A stretch of DNA of 64,000 nt from Arthrobacter tumbae (GCF_016907495.1 NZ_JAFBCC010000001.1:1054001-1118000); one strand, 5' to 3'. Positions 42,295 through 51,836 are shown, counted from the stretch's first letter. Notes: generated by a model not told the origin, from the letters alone. Numbers and translations: made by a program.

Positions 42295-43249
42295 GTACAG
42301 CAATAGTAGCGCTACTCTTTATCGATCTGAACCGCTATCCCACCGGCCTGCCGGAATCTGGTGGGGACTTATCGGCGTCGCGGCGTTTTCCTTCACCGTT
42401 CCGTTCACCAAGGTGGCAGTCGAGGGGATGTCGCCGCTGTTCATCGGCTCCGGCCGGGCAATACTGGCAGCGCTACTCGCGGCCCTCGCGCTGGGAATCA
42501 TGCGGCAGCGGCTCCCCCGCGGAACCCAGTGGGCGCGGCTCGCGGTCATCGCAGGCGGCGTCGTAGTGGGCTTCCCCGTCCTCACCTCCTACGCCCTCAC
42601 CGCTGTGCCGGCGAGCCATGCCGCCGTCGTCATCGCTCTACTCCCAGCGGCAACCGCAATCGCAGCGGTCCTCCGCGGGCACGAACGCCCGCCGCTTCTT
42701 TTCTGGGTCATGAGCGGCATCGGCGCAACGGTCACGGTTGCCTTCGCCGCCTTCACGTCCGGCGGACTCGGTAGCTTCAGTTGGCCGGATGTCCTGCTTC
42801 TCGCCGCGGTGGCAGCCGGCGCAATCGGCTACGCCGAAGGCGGTCTGCTGGCGCGCGAGCTGGGATCGTGGCAGGTGATCTCCTGGGCGCTCGTCGTGGC
42901 CGCTCCCCTTATGGCCCTGCTGACCGCCGTCGCCCTGGTCCAGCAGCCTCCCGCCGCGTCGCCGGTACAATGGGCAGCCTTCGCCTATCTCGGGATAATC
43001 AGCATGTTCCTCGGCTTCTTCGCCTGGTACCGGGGCCTGGCGATCGGGCCGATGACCCGGGTCAGCCAGATACAGCTTGTCCAGCCTGTCCTCACCATCG
43101 CGTGGGCGGCGCTCCTGCTTGGGGAGCACCTGACGTGGCCGACCGTTGTCGGAGGACTCGCCGTCGTTCTCTGTGCGGGGGTGGCCGTCCGGACGCGTGC
43201 TGCCACGCGGGAGAAGTCCCGGCCGCGGACCGAATCCCCCAGCTCCTGA
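42293..43249 (+). CDS. EamA/DMT family transporter
   Basis: A 318-aa exporter with ten helices in two EamA repeats (WWGLIGVAAFSFTVPFTKVAV in the first; SPVQWAAFAYLGIISMFLGFFAWYRGLA in the second, with TIAWAALLLGEHLTW). Members export amino acids or metabolites. ATG 42293 is the only start that keeps helix 1 intact without reaching further into mocR; it overlaps the divergent mocR start codon. A terminator-like hairpin (43258-43265 with 43275-43282) follows. Confidence 0.88.
   Translation: MYSNSSATLYRSEPLSHRPAGIWWGLIGVAAFSFTVPFTKVAVEGMSPLFIGSGRAILAALLAALALGIMRQRLPRGTQWARLAVIAGGVVVGFPVLTSYALTAVPASHAAVVIALLPAATAIAAVLRGHERPPLLFWVMSGIGATVTVAFAAFTSGGLGSFSWPDVLLLAAVAAGAIGYAEGGLLARELGSWQVISWALVVAAPLMALLTAVALVQQPPAASPVQWAAFAYLGIISMFLGFFAWYRGLAIGPMTRVSQIQLVQPVLTIAWAALLLGEHLTWPTVVGGLAVVLCAGVAVRTRAATREKSRPRTESPSS
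42305..42316. promoter_or_regulatory. Palindromic operator between mocR-like and DMT genes
   Basis: AGTAGCGCTACT is a perfect 12-bp palindrome overlapping a minus-strand TACTAT box 8 nt before the MocR ATG. On the plus strand it lies within the first codons of the DMT gene. Confidence 0.55.
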
Positions 43250-43257
43250 CGGCGAAA

Positions 43258-43282
43258 CGGCGTGTCACGACGCAACACGCCG
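43258..43282 (+). terminator. Hairpin after the DMT gene
   Basis: CGGCGTGT pairs with ACACGCCG across a 9-nt loop, starting 8 bp after the stop codon. No T-tract follows, so it may be a weak or Rho-assisted terminator. Confidence 0.45.
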
Positions 43283-43411
43283 CAGGAACGGGAGACCGAC
43301 GGCAGGACCTGGGAATTCCGGCCCGCCCTCTGTCCCCCATGGCAGGTGGGTGCTTCACTGGACAGTACGACGACGGCGAGGTCGCCTTCCGCTGCTTCCG
43401 GAGGTTCCTGA

Positions 43412-43975
43412 ATGAACAAGATCATCCTCATGATGTCTGTCTCCCTAGACGGCTACTTCGAGGGACTCGACCGGGACATCAGCTGGCACCGGGTGGACGA
43501 AGAGCTCCACAGCTACTTCAACGATCAGTGCCGCGCGATGGCGGGTTTCTTCGACGGACGCGTCACCCACGAACTGATGGCCGAGTACTGGCCCACCGCT
43601 GACCAGAATCAGGATGCTTCCGAACCGGAAATGGAGTTCGCACAGATCTGGCGGGATGCGCGCAAGTATGTGTTCTCGCGGACTCTTTCTGAGGCGGGCT
43701 GGAACACGACGGTGATTTCCGACGTCGTGCCTGAACAGATCGAGGAATTGAAGGCGCAGATTGGCGGCGACATCGCCCTGGGCGGTGCTAACCTCGCAGC
43801 CAGCTTTCTTCGGCTCGGCCTGGTCGACGAGTACCGCATCTGCGTTCATCCGGTGGTGCTGGGGAAGGGCCGGCCGCTGTTCGAAGACCCGGAGGTCCAG
43901 CTGAACCTCACACTGGAGGAGACGCGGACGTTCGGCAACGGCGTGGTCCTGCTCCGCTACACGAATGACCGGTGA
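43412..43975 (+). CDS. Dihydrofolate reductase family protein (RibD C-terminal-like)
   Basis: A 187-aa protein of the RibD-C/DHFR-like group: KIILMMSVSLDGYFEG at the start, RKYVFSRTL, and GGANLAASFLRLGLVDEYRICVHPVVLGKGRPLF. These proteins reduce deaminated riboflavin precursors or unknown substrates with NADPH; stand-alone copies are common and mostly of unknown role. A GGAGG ribosome site precedes ATG 43412. Confidence 0.9.
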   Translation: MNKIILMMSVSLDGYFEGLDRDISWHRVDEELHSYFNDQCRAMAGFFDGRVTHELMAEYWPTADQNQDASEPEMEFAQIWRDARKYVFSRTLSEAGWNTTVISDVVPEQIEELKAQIGGDIALGGANLAASFLRLGLVDEYRICVHPVVLGKGRPLFEDPEVQLNLTLEETRTFGNGVVLLRYTNDR

Positions 43976-44010
43976 GACACCCGGCGCTGGCCCCTGCCGT
44001 CCAGTCCTGA

Positions 44011-44026
44011 CAGACTTCCTCGCATG
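44011..44026 (+). promoter_or_regulatory. Leaderless-type -10 box for the PhzF gene
   Basis: CAGACT (44011-44016) is followed by 7 nt and ATG 44024, in a context nearly identical to that at 15013. Confidence 0.55.
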
Positions 44027-44866
44027 ACTTCCTCCCGTCCCTTCGCGCAAGTTGATGTGTTCTCTCCGACTCCGTACCTGGGAAATCCAGTCGCCGTCGT
44101 ACTGGATGGTGAGGGGCTGGACGACGAAGCGATGCAGCGCGTGGCTCGCTGGACCAATCTGTCCGAGACGACGTTCCTGCTGCCGCCGACCAATCCGGAA
44201 GCGGACTACCGCGTACGGATCTTCACGCCGGGAGGTGAGCTTCCGTTCGCCGGCCATCCGACGCTCGGTTCAGCGCATGCCTGGCTTGAGGGCGGCGGCA
44301 CGCCCCAGCGCGATGACCTGGTTGTGCAGGAGTGCACCGCGGGGCTGATCAACGTCCGGCGCGGCGACGGGATCCTGTCCTTCGCCGCTCCGCCCACGCG
44401 GCGCTCCGGGGAGCTGGAGGGTGGATACCTCGCGGAGATCGTTGCCGCGTTCGGCATCCGGGAGGATCAGGTGCTCTCACATCAGTGGGTGGACAACGGG
44501 CCGGGCTGGGGCGTCATCCGGCTGGCCACCGCGCAGGAGGTTCTCGGCCTGGAGCCTGACCTGTCTCAGATTCCGACGGCGATGATCGGCGCAGTGGGCG
44601 CCTATCCCGAAGGGTCCGAGCACGCCTACGAGATGCGGACCTTCGCGCCCGCTCTCGGCGTCCCCGAAGACCCGGTGTGCGGAAGCATGAACGCCTCAGT
44701 GAGCCAGTGGCTGACCGGCACCGGTGCGATGCCGAGCACCTACCGGGTGTCGCAGGGTTCCCGGCTGGGCAGGGCGGGAGACATCACCATCACAGCCGAC
44801 GACGACGGCACCGTCTGGGTGGGCGGCGCCACGACAACGTGCTTCCGGGGCACTGCCGAGATCTGA
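44024..44866 (+). CDS. PhzF family isomerase/epimerase
   Basis: A 280-aa diaminopimelate-epimerase-fold protein of the PhzF group: VDVFSPTPYLGNPVAVV, the active-site Glu48 in NLSETTFLLPP, GELPFAGHPTLGSAHAW, and GVPEDPVCGSMNASVSQWL. In phenazine makers PhzF isomerises a dihydro-anthranilate; no other phenazine genes are nearby, so this is a PhzF-like enzyme of unknown substrate. Confidence 0.9.
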   Translation: MTSSRPFAQVDVFSPTPYLGNPVAVVLDGEGLDDEAMQRVARWTNLSETTFLLPPTNPEADYRVRIFTPGGELPFAGHPTLGSAHAWLEGGGTPQRDDLVVQECTAGLINVRRGDGILSFAAPPTRRSGELEGGYLAEIVAAFGIREDQVLSHQWVDNGPGWGVIRLATAQEVLGLEPDLSQIPTAMIGAVGAYPEGSEHAYEMRTFAPALGVPEDPVCGSMNASVSQWLTGTGAMPSTYRVSQGSRLGRAGDITITADDDGTVWVGGATTTCFRGTAEI

Positions 44867-44906
44867 CTTTTGCGGGCCGGCACTGCTTTCGGACGAGCTG
44901 GTGGCG

Positions 44907-45302
44907 CTAATCGACGACGGCGGTCGCCTCCATTTCGAGCGCCGCTGCGTGATTGAGCGCGTTCACCCCTGCGACGGCTCGAGCCGGACGATGGGAGCCG
45001 ATCCATTCGCCATAGATCTCGTCGAACTCTTTCCAGTTGGACATATCCGTCAGGTACACCCGCACCTGGACGAGACTGGTTCGTTTGAGTCCCGCCGATG
45101 CCAGGCAGGCGTCGAGGTTGCTCAGCGTTTGTTTGGCCTGCACCGCGAAGCTTTCGGAAGTGACCGGTTGTCCCTCGCTGTTCACCGGCAGCTGTCCGGA
45201 GATGTAGGCGGTACCGCGGGCGATGGTGACGTGGCTGTACTTCCCTCGTGGAGGCATCAGCCCGTCGGCGTTGATCTGTTTGATGGTTTCGTTGAGTTGC
45301 AT
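44907..45302 (-). CDS. RidA family protein (reactive imine/enamine deaminase-like)
   Basis: A 131-aa RidA/YjgF-type protein: THE central AYISGQLPVN, QAKQTLSNLDACLASAG, VQVRVYLTDM, and an arginine in SHRPARAVAGVNAL where catalytic RidA proteins hold Arg105. It likely hydrolyses 2-aminoacrylate-like intermediates, though subgroups differ. ATG 45302 has both AAGGTG and a TAAGGT box at leaderless spacing. Confidence 0.88.
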   Translation of the reverse strand: MQLNETIKQINADGLMPPRGKYSHVTIARGTAYISGQLPVNSEGQPVTSESFAVQAKQTLSNLDACLASAGLKRTSLVQVRVYLTDMSNWKEFDEIYGEWIGSHRPARAVAGVNALNHAAALEMEATAVVD

Positions 45303-45367
45303 GACGTTCACCTTAGGCACTTCGCAGGGCATTCGGTGAAGGGTGCCCTGCGAAGTGGGCCGCTTGG

Positions 45368-48300
45368 TTAGAAGATGGCGTTGAAGCCGTCCCAGCCGGA
45401 TCCGACCTTGATCTTCGTCTTCCAGCCGCCGGTGCCGTTGCCCGGGTACAGGTAGAGCGCTCCGAGCCGGTCACGGACCATGACGTCTGCCGCGTTGTCT
45501 CCGTTGAAGTCGCCTGCTCCGTGGATGCTGGTGAAGTTCTGCCAGCCGGAGCCGATCTTCGTCCGAGTCTTCCAACCGCCTGCGCCGTTACCTGGGTACA
45601 GGTACAGCGCGCCGGCCTTGTCACGGGCCATGACGTCGGCCGCTCCGTCGCCGTTGAAATCACCGGGGGTGATGATGCTGGGGAAGTTCTGCCACCCGGA
45701 ACCGATCTTCATCCGGCTCTTCCAGCCGCCTGCCCCGTTACCTGGGTACAGGTAGAGCACGCCTGCACTGTCGCGCGCAATGACGTCGACGTTCCCGTCG
45801 CCGTTGAAGTCACCCGGCGCGGTCAGGCTCGTGAAATTCTGCCAACCGGAGCCGATCTGCTTGCGTGATCCGGCGTAGCCGGACTGCAGCCATAGTCGTC
45901 CTGCCGAGTCACGGCCGATGTAGTCAGCGAGTCCGTCACCGTCGAAGTCACCTGGCCGGATGATGGTGTTAAAGCCCTGGAATCCGACGCCAAGCTTGGT
46001 GCGCGGCAGCCAGCCGCCTTTACCGTTTCCGGGGTAGAGGAACAAGCCACCGGAGGTGTCGCGCGCCATGACGTCAGCCGTGCCGTCACCGCTGTAATCG
46101 CCGAATGCGAGCGTGGGCAATACTTGCTGGGTCGGTGCGCTTGTCACGGTCTTCGTGTCGTAGCCGAGGCTGGATCCGGTGACGGTTACGCTGATGGCTT
46201 TGCCCAGGTCTTCTGCGGTCAACCTGTATTTGGCAGCGATCGCGCCGCTGATCGCACTGCCGTCACGAAGCCACTGGTAGGACAACGTGGTTCCCGCGGT
46301 CCAGGCGTGCGTGATTGCGTTCAGTATGCTGCCGACCCTCGCTGCTCCGCCGATCGCTGGAGTCGGTGCGGCCAGTGTCCCAGCCGGGATGCTCGCTGTA
46401 GGCGCTGACTTCGCGACATAGGTTGGATAGCCCGCCTTAGTGCCCGTAACCCAGACCGAGATCGCCTGATTGAAGTCCGCGCCGGTGAGCGTGTATCTGA
46501 GGGAGGTCGCTCCTTCGATAGGCGTCTTGCCCCGATACCACTGGATGGTTTGTGTGTCCGGCTCCACCGACCAGATTCCGATGTAAGCCGTGAGCTCGTG
46601 TCCGACGATCCTCGTTCCGTTGATGACTGGCCGCGGCCCAAAAAGGCAACATCCGGTAATGGTCGATGTCTCTGCGGAGGTGCGGGCGGAAGTCTGATAC
46701 CCGTTCTTGGATCCGGTAACCCTGACACTGAGCTTCGTGCCCATGTCAGCCGGACTCACGTCGTAACTGGACGCGGTAGCGCCGGAAATCGGCTCTCCAT
46801 TGCGGAGCCACTGGTAGGTCAGAGGGACTGGAGCCGGCCCCCACGGCACATCGTTCACTGTCAACGCTGAATACACGTACGAGTTGCCGTAGATAACCGG
46901 CGTTACAGCGGTGAGAATGCCTTCGGCCACAGGGCCGGGTGAGACCGTCTCGACGGTGCTGGGTTCGTATCCATCTTTGGTGCCGGTCGCGACGACCGCG
47001 ACCAGTTGGCCGAGGTCTTCCGGGCGCAGCGTGTAGGTGTTGCTGGTCGAAACAGGGGTCGTGTTCCCGCCCACGAACCACTGGTAGGTCACTGCGACGG
47101 GGGCTGGTTCCCAGCCGCTGATACGGGCGGTCAATGTTTCTCCGACGCGCAGGTCGCCGTCCAGAAAGACCTGGCCGGGCACGACCTGTTCTGTGGGACC
47201 AGGCAGCGATGCAACTGGGCGGATCCGCACTGCGTCGACCGCTTCGGCTGCGTCGACGATACCCGCTCCGTAGTAGAAGGGTGACGGGCCAGAGAAGGGT
47301 TGCGTATTCGCCTTGAGCGCTTCCTCGACTTTCGCCGGGGTGAGCATGCCGTTGGCTGAAAGCATGAGTGCTGCAACACCTGCAATGTGAGGGGCTGCCG
47401 TGGAGGTGCCCTGCATGAAGGAATATGCGCTGCCGGCAGCCGGGCCTTGGGTGCCCGGGTTCACTGTCGAAAGAATCAGCCCTTCAGTACCGAAGTCCGA
47501 GTTCCCGCCAGGGGCGCTGACGTCGACGTTGCCGCCGAAGTTGGAATAGTAGGCCGGGGCACCGTCGGGTCCGGTGGCGCCGACGGTGATGACGTTGTTG
47601 CAGCTCGCTGGGGAGTACAGGGAGGCGTCGTCGGATTCGTTGCCCGCCGCTGCGACGATGACGCTTCCGCGCGCTACTGCCGCATCGATGGCGTCCTGGT
47701 AGCTGTCGGAGCACCTCTGGTTGCCGCCCAGGCTGAGGTTGATGACCCGCGCCGGGTTCGCGTTAGCGGGGATACCCGCGACGGTGCCACCGGAGGCCCA
47801 GGTGATGCCGTCGATGATGTCGGAGGTGTAGCCGCTGCCGCACAGACCCAGTGCACGAATGGGAAGAATCTTGGCGTTGGGTGCGATGCCGGCGATGCCC
47901 ATGCCGTTCCCGGTGACAGCTGCGACGGTGCCGGCGACGTGGGCGCCATGCCAGGAAGATTTGCCTATCTCGCAGGTGGTCCCGTCTCCGTAGGTTCCTT
48001 CATCGCGCGGGTTGGCATCCCGCCCGCCACCGTCGCGGGCGATGGAAGCGGTGGAAATCATGTCGTACCCGGGCAGCGAGTTCGCGTCCAGGTCCTGGTG
48101 GGGCACGGTGCCTGAGTCGATGACGGCAACAACGACGCCGGAGCCGGTGCTATGGTCCCAGGCCGACTGGATGTCCAGCCCGTACGGCTTCTGGGTGAGG
48201 TCCCACTGGTAGCCGTAATACGAGTCGCTAGGTGCCGACGCCAGCGCGAACATCATGGTGTCCGCCTCGACGTAGTCGACGGCAGGATTTGCTTCCAGGT

Positions 48301-48630
48301 CGGAGATGAATTCTTCGGCTGCGGCTGTGTCCAATCCCGGCCGGTTTGAACGACCTTCGCTCCGGTGCTCATCCCCCGCAGTTCTTTGACGCTGACACCC
48401 AGCTCTTTCGCCGTCAGCCCGTAGGCCTTGCCGTGGGCCGCTGCGGTGCCGGCGGTCTCCTTGAACTTGACGATGAATTGGTCCGTTGCGGTCGGCTCCG
48501 GCGTCGAGCGGACCGTGTCATCCACCCTCGGTTCGGGTGCTTCGGCCGATGCTGGCATTGCGAAAAGGGTGGAGCCGAGAAGCGCAACAACGGTGGCGGC
48601 AGCGGCGGATACGAGACGGGGGCGACCCAT
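45368..48630 (-). pseudogene. Secreted subtilase (S8) with Ig-like and FG-GAP repeats, frameshifted
   Basis: Conceptually a protein of about 1,087 residues. The N-terminus (ATG 48630, AAGGA upstream) has a Sec signal peptide and an I9-type propeptide (DQFIVKFKETAGTAAAHG). At 48336-48338 a GGG run shifts the frame; one extra G would give TGRGLDTAAAEEF and restore it. The other frame carries the peptidase: Asp in VVAVIDSGT, His in WHGAHVAGTVAA, Ser in QGTSTAAPH. Four Ig-like repeats follow (TYQWLRNGEPISGAT type), then five FG-GAP/VCBS repeats with Ca-binding DFNGDGxxD loops. If the shift is real, no exported protease forms; a base-calling error in the homopolymer or slippage is also possible. 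Confidence 0.8.
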
Positions 48631-48762
48631 GAGCGTCCTTGAGGTGAAGGCCCGATGCGGCGGGCGTCGGGAGCGCCCAGTTGCATCCCCCGGGAGAATG
48701 TTATATGAGATCTCCCATTCTGTTTTCACCGGCCGGGTCCCGCACGTCCGTGTGCAATGCAG

Positions 48763-48879
48763 CTAGAAATACTCGTCAGGGTTCATCAGCCCGGACATGG
48801 TGTACACACCGACAATGATCAAAGTGACGACGACCAGCTGAACGAACGGCCACCACTTCGATCGAGAGCGCGACAGCAC
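48763..48879 (-). CDS. Small single-span membrane protein candidate, 38 aa
   Basis: A GTG-started frame gives a basic N-terminus (SRSRSKWWPF), one hydrophobic helix (VQLVVVTLIIVGVY) and a polar tail ending in NPDEYF. It lies between the subtilase start and the DUF1772 gene. Just upstream an ATG frame (MADTATDSSGSTSAVALS) runs into a neighbouring frame, so a longer original protein of about 51 residues with a one-base deletion is possible. No family is recognised. Confidence 0.4.
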   Translation of the reverse strand: MLSRSRSKWWPFVQLVVVTLIIVGVYTMSGLMNPDEYF

Positions 48880-49060
48880 TTGTCGAGCCTGATGAGTCCG
48901 TTGCTGTGTCCGCCATATTCCCCCGATTCGGCTGCGGTTGCTCCGTCAGCCTATTGCAGTGGGTCCTCTTGCAGGACCCGGATATGGGTCCTCTTGGGCC
49001 TGGACAGCAGCTACTCATCGTCCTGCTGCGGCTGGGCAGCCCGTTGCACCGCACGCCAGG

Positions 49061-49534
49061 TCACCGCGTCAGGGAACCTGCGAGGGCGGCGGCCCCGGCG
49101 AGCGCCAGCAAACCCCGCAGGGTATTCGCACGAGCCCACGGTTGGGCGAACGATTGCCAGGCGGCTGGATCAGCAGCACCCGACACCCGGGCAAGTCTGT
49201 TGTTAAGCGGGACGTTGACGACGACTGTCACACCGAAGCTGGCCAGCGATAGCGCCGCTCCTGTCAGCCGCAGCAGGCCCTGAGCGTCCGACATACCTGA
49301 GGTTGCCCCCGCCACCACCGACGCAACAGCGCCGCCGAAGAACAGCACCATGAACGGTGGACGGACCGCCAGGACGTTGATGCGCTGCATGGCACCGATA
49401 GCTTCACTGCCAGCACGAGAGTTAAGTGCGGGCATAACCATGGTGGAGAACGCGACATACACCCCGCCGGTTGCCCCGGCGCACACTGCCGCAGTAGTGG
49501 TGGCGACGGTCTGAAAGAGATCAGGAGTGGTCAT
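49061..49534 (-). CDS. DUF1772 (anthrone oxygenase family) membrane protein
   Basis: A 157-aa protein with four membrane segments and the DUF1772 features: TGGVYVAFSTMVMPAL, AVRPPFMVLFFGGAVAS, VNVPLNNRLARV and WARANTLRGLLALAGAAAL. Some relatives are anthrone oxygenases; most are of unknown function. It is divergent from an AraC-family regulator with a palindromic site between them, and is its probable target. Confidence 0.88.
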   Translation of the reverse strand: MTTPDLFQTVATTTAAVCAGATGGVYVAFSTMVMPALNSRAGSEAIGAMQRINVLAVRPPFMVLFFGGAVASVVAGATSGMSDAQGLLRLTGAALSLASFGVTVVVNVPLNNRLARVSGAADPAAWQSFAQPWARANTLRGLLALAGAAALAGSLTR

Positions 49535-49578
49535 GCATCAAGTGAAGCGGATCTTGGTCAGACTTCACATTGCTGTAA

Positions 49579-49596
49579 TGCGTACGTACATACGCA
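49579..49596. promoter_or_regulatory. Palindromic operator between DUF1772 and AraC-type genes
   Basis: TGCGTA (49579-49584) and TACGCA (49591-49596) form an inverted repeat around CGTACA, nested in a weaker ATTGC...GCAAT pair. The plus-strand TAGGAT box for the regulator starts at 49603. Confidence 0.6.
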
Positions 49597-49602
49597 ATCG
49601 TC

Positions 49603-49617
49603 TAGGATGAGCTGATG
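49603..49617 (+). promoter_or_regulatory. Leaderless-type -10 box for the AraC-family gene
   Basis: TAGGAT (49603-49608) lies 6 nt before ATG 49615. Confidence 0.5.
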
Positions 49618-50559
49618 GATCCCCTGACGCACTTCCTCGACGGCCCTCACGCCAGACGGGCCTTCGCACTGCGGGTGGCGATGAACCCGCCCTGGTCCCT
49701 GAATATCCAGGATCAGGCTCCATTGACGGTGATGGCCGTGCTGACCGGAAAGGCCTGGCTAATGGCAGACGGAGACTCGACGGCTCTCAGTGCGGGCGAT
49801 ATTGCGCTCGTTCGCGGGCCCGGTCCGTATCTTGTGGCCGACGAGCCTGGGCGGGAGGCGAGCATCATCGTTCATCCGGGGCAGACGTGCACCACGCTCC
49901 GTGGCGAGCCGGTCCATCTGAGCATGAGCCACGGCATCCGGACGTGGGGCAACACCGCGTCAGGCGAGACCACCATGCTGATCGGGACCTATGAGTCCGA
50001 CGCCGAGATCGGCTCCGCAGTGACGGCCGCGTTGCCGCGCATCGCCTTCGTGCCGGCCGGCACCGTCAATCCCGCACTGGTGACGTTTCTTGCCGACGAG
50101 GTAGCAACGGACGCCTCCGGGCAGGGCAGCGTGATCGATCGGATGCTGGACGTGCTCCTGGTCCATACCGTGCGCGCGTGGACCGCTGCGCACCCTGAGC
50201 GAGCAACAGGTTGGCTGTCAGCGGGTGCTGACGCCGTCGTCGGGCAGGCCCTCGAGCTGCTCCATGAACTGCCCGCTCAACCGTGGACGCTCGAGTCGCT
50301 GGCCCGGCGGCTGAACGTCTCGCGGGCTACGCTCGCTGCCCGCTTTCGCTCGGTTGTCGGAGAGCCGCCCATGACGTACCTGACCAACTGGCGGATGCTT
50401 CTGGCCAGCGAACTGCTCGCGGATCCGCACCGCACCACTGCCCGGATTGCGGGCGAGATCGGCTACGGCAGCCCGTTCGCACTGAGTACTGCCTTCAAGC
50501 GGAGGTTCGGAGTGAGCCCTACGGAGTATCGCCGTCGTAAATTTGCTGCACCGGCATAG
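49615..50559 (+). CDS. AraC family regulator with cupin sensor domain
   Basis: A 314-aa protein. The N-terminal 110 residues match the cupin-type AraC sensor (VMAVLTGKAWLMADGDSTALSAGDIALVRGPGPY). The C-terminal AraC DNA-binding domain has both helix-turn-helix units: WTLESLARRLNVSRATLAAR and TTARIAGEIGYGSPFALSTAFKRRFGVSPTEYRRR. It likely regulates the divergent DUF1772 gene and itself. Confidence 0.92.
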   Translation: MDPLTHFLDGPHARRAFALRVAMNPPWSLNIQDQAPLTVMAVLTGKAWLMADGDSTALSAGDIALVRGPGPYLVADEPGREASIIVHPGQTCTTLRGEPVHLSMSHGIRTWGNTASGETTMLIGTYESDAEIGSAVTAALPRIAFVPAGTVNPALVTFLADEVATDASGQGSVIDRMLDVLLVHTVRAWTAAHPERATGWLSAGADAVVGQALELLHELPAQPWTLESLARRLNVSRATLAARFRSVVGEPPMTYLTNWRMLLASELLADPHRTTARIAGEIGYGSPFALSTAFKRRFGVSPTEYRRRKFAAPA

Positions 50560-50614
50560 CGGGGATCCGTCCTAGTGTTGTCGGTGAAGCAGCAACCCGT
50601 CACGGGAGGAACCG

Positions 50615-51688
50615 ATGAAGCAGTACTCAGCAGACACCGTCCGGGAGCAGATTCTCGCGGTACTCCACGCGTGGGGCATGGCTCCGGAGCGGGCGGAGAT
50701 CACCGCGGAAGTGATGGTGGACACCGATCTGGCGGGCATCGATTCCCACGGGATTTCCATGCTGCCCATGTACCAGCGGCTGATCGATGCAGGGAAGCTC
50801 GATGCGCGCGCCGAGGCGATGATTGAGCGTGAGGGTTCGTCGACCGCCGTCGTAGATGGCGGGCACAATCTCGGGCATTCAGCGATGGTGACAGCAATGC
50901 AGCTTGCCGTCTCGAAGGCGCGGGAGACCGGCGTCGGAGTTGTCACCGTTCGGCGTTCGCACCACTTCGGGTCGGCGGGCTACTACGCGAGGATTGCCGC
51001 CGACGCCGGCCAGATCGGGCTGGTCACCTCCACCACTCCCACCAAAACGGTGGTCCCCACCCGCGGTTCCAGGCCCGTGCTCGGGACCAACCCGTTGGCT
51101 TTCGCTGCCCCCACGGCCAACGCGGCGGAGCCCTTCCTCCTCGATATGTCCACCAGCACCGTCGCGATGAACAAGGTGAAGGTGTACGACTACCTCGACA
51201 AGCCGCTGCCCGCCGGGTGGGTGCTCGACGGCGCCGGCCGGCCTGTCACCGATTCCCGAGCCGGCTACAGCCAACTGCGGGACCAGCAGGAAGGCGGGCT
51301 GAGCCCGCTGGGCGGAACGGAGCAGCTGTCCAGCCACAAGGGGTACGGGCTCGCGCTCATGGTTCAGATCCTGGCCGGTGCGCTTGCCGGTGCAACGTTT
51401 GCACCGCTCAGGGAGCCATCGGATCCGAATGACATTGGTCACTTCTGTCTGGCGATCGATCCGGCGTTTTTCGGAGAGCCGGAGCAGTTCGCGGCATCGG
51501 TGTCGCAGATTGTCGATCTGCTCCGTGCGGAGCCTCCGGCGTCACCGGACCGCCCGGTGCTGGTGCCCGGGGACATTGAACGTACAGTCCGGGCGGAACG
51601 GCTGGGATCCGGCATCCCGCTCAGTGACGGGCTCGTCGGACACATTCGCGACATCTGTGCGCAGAATGAGGCGCCGTTCCACCTGTGA
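50615..51688 (+). CDS. Ldh2/malate-L-lactate dehydrogenase family oxidoreductase
   Basis: A 357-aa NAD(P)-dependent dehydrogenase of the Ldh2/YlbC group, unrelated to Rossmann dehydrogenases. Typical features: AGIDSHGISMLPMY, VRRSHHFGSAGYYA (catalytic His), GTNPLAFAAP, FLLDMSTSTVA and SSHKGYGLALMVQILAGALAGA. Substrates in the family include malate, lactate, ureidoglycolate and 2,3-diketogulonate. GGAGG precedes the ATG. No pathway partner is adjacent. Confidence 0.92.
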   Translation: MKQYSADTVREQILAVLHAWGMAPERAEITAEVMVDTDLAGIDSHGISMLPMYQRLIDAGKLDARAEAMIEREGSSTAVVDGGHNLGHSAMVTAMQLAVSKARETGVGVVTVRRSHHFGSAGYYARIAADAGQIGLVTSTTPTKTVVPTRGSRPVLGTNPLAFAAPTANAAEPFLLDMSTSTVAMNKVKVYDYLDKPLPAGWVLDGAGRPVTDSRAGYSQLRDQQEGGLSPLGGTEQLSSHKGYGLALMVQILAGALAGATFAPLREPSDPNDIGHFCLAIDPAFFGEPEQFAASVSQIVDLLRAEPPASPDRPVLVPGDIERTVRAERLGSGIPLSDGLVGHIRDICAQNEAPFHL

Positions 51689-51836
51689 GCCCGGCCGGTT
51701 GACCCTTGATTGTAGTGTTCGCCCGTGGCGGATGTGACTCCTCGAAGACGCCTCACGGTGCCTTCCCGGGGATCAGTCCAGAAAATACGTGTAGCCTGTT
51801 GCAGCACCTCAAGCAGCAAAGGACAAACGAGCACCC

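Noticed and set aside
44024-44866. Phenazine biosynthesis
   Set aside because: Only a PhzF-family protein is present; no other phz genes are nearby.
45480-45755. Repeated blocks in the subtilase 3' region considered as a CRISPR or noncoding repeat array
   Set aside because: The repeats are codon-phased FG-GAP protein repeats of variable sequence.
48757-49206. Plus-strand frame of 149 codons after the subtilase start
   Set aside because: Low-complexity Ser/Arg/Cys reading overlapping the DUF1772 gene and small membrane frame; no motif.
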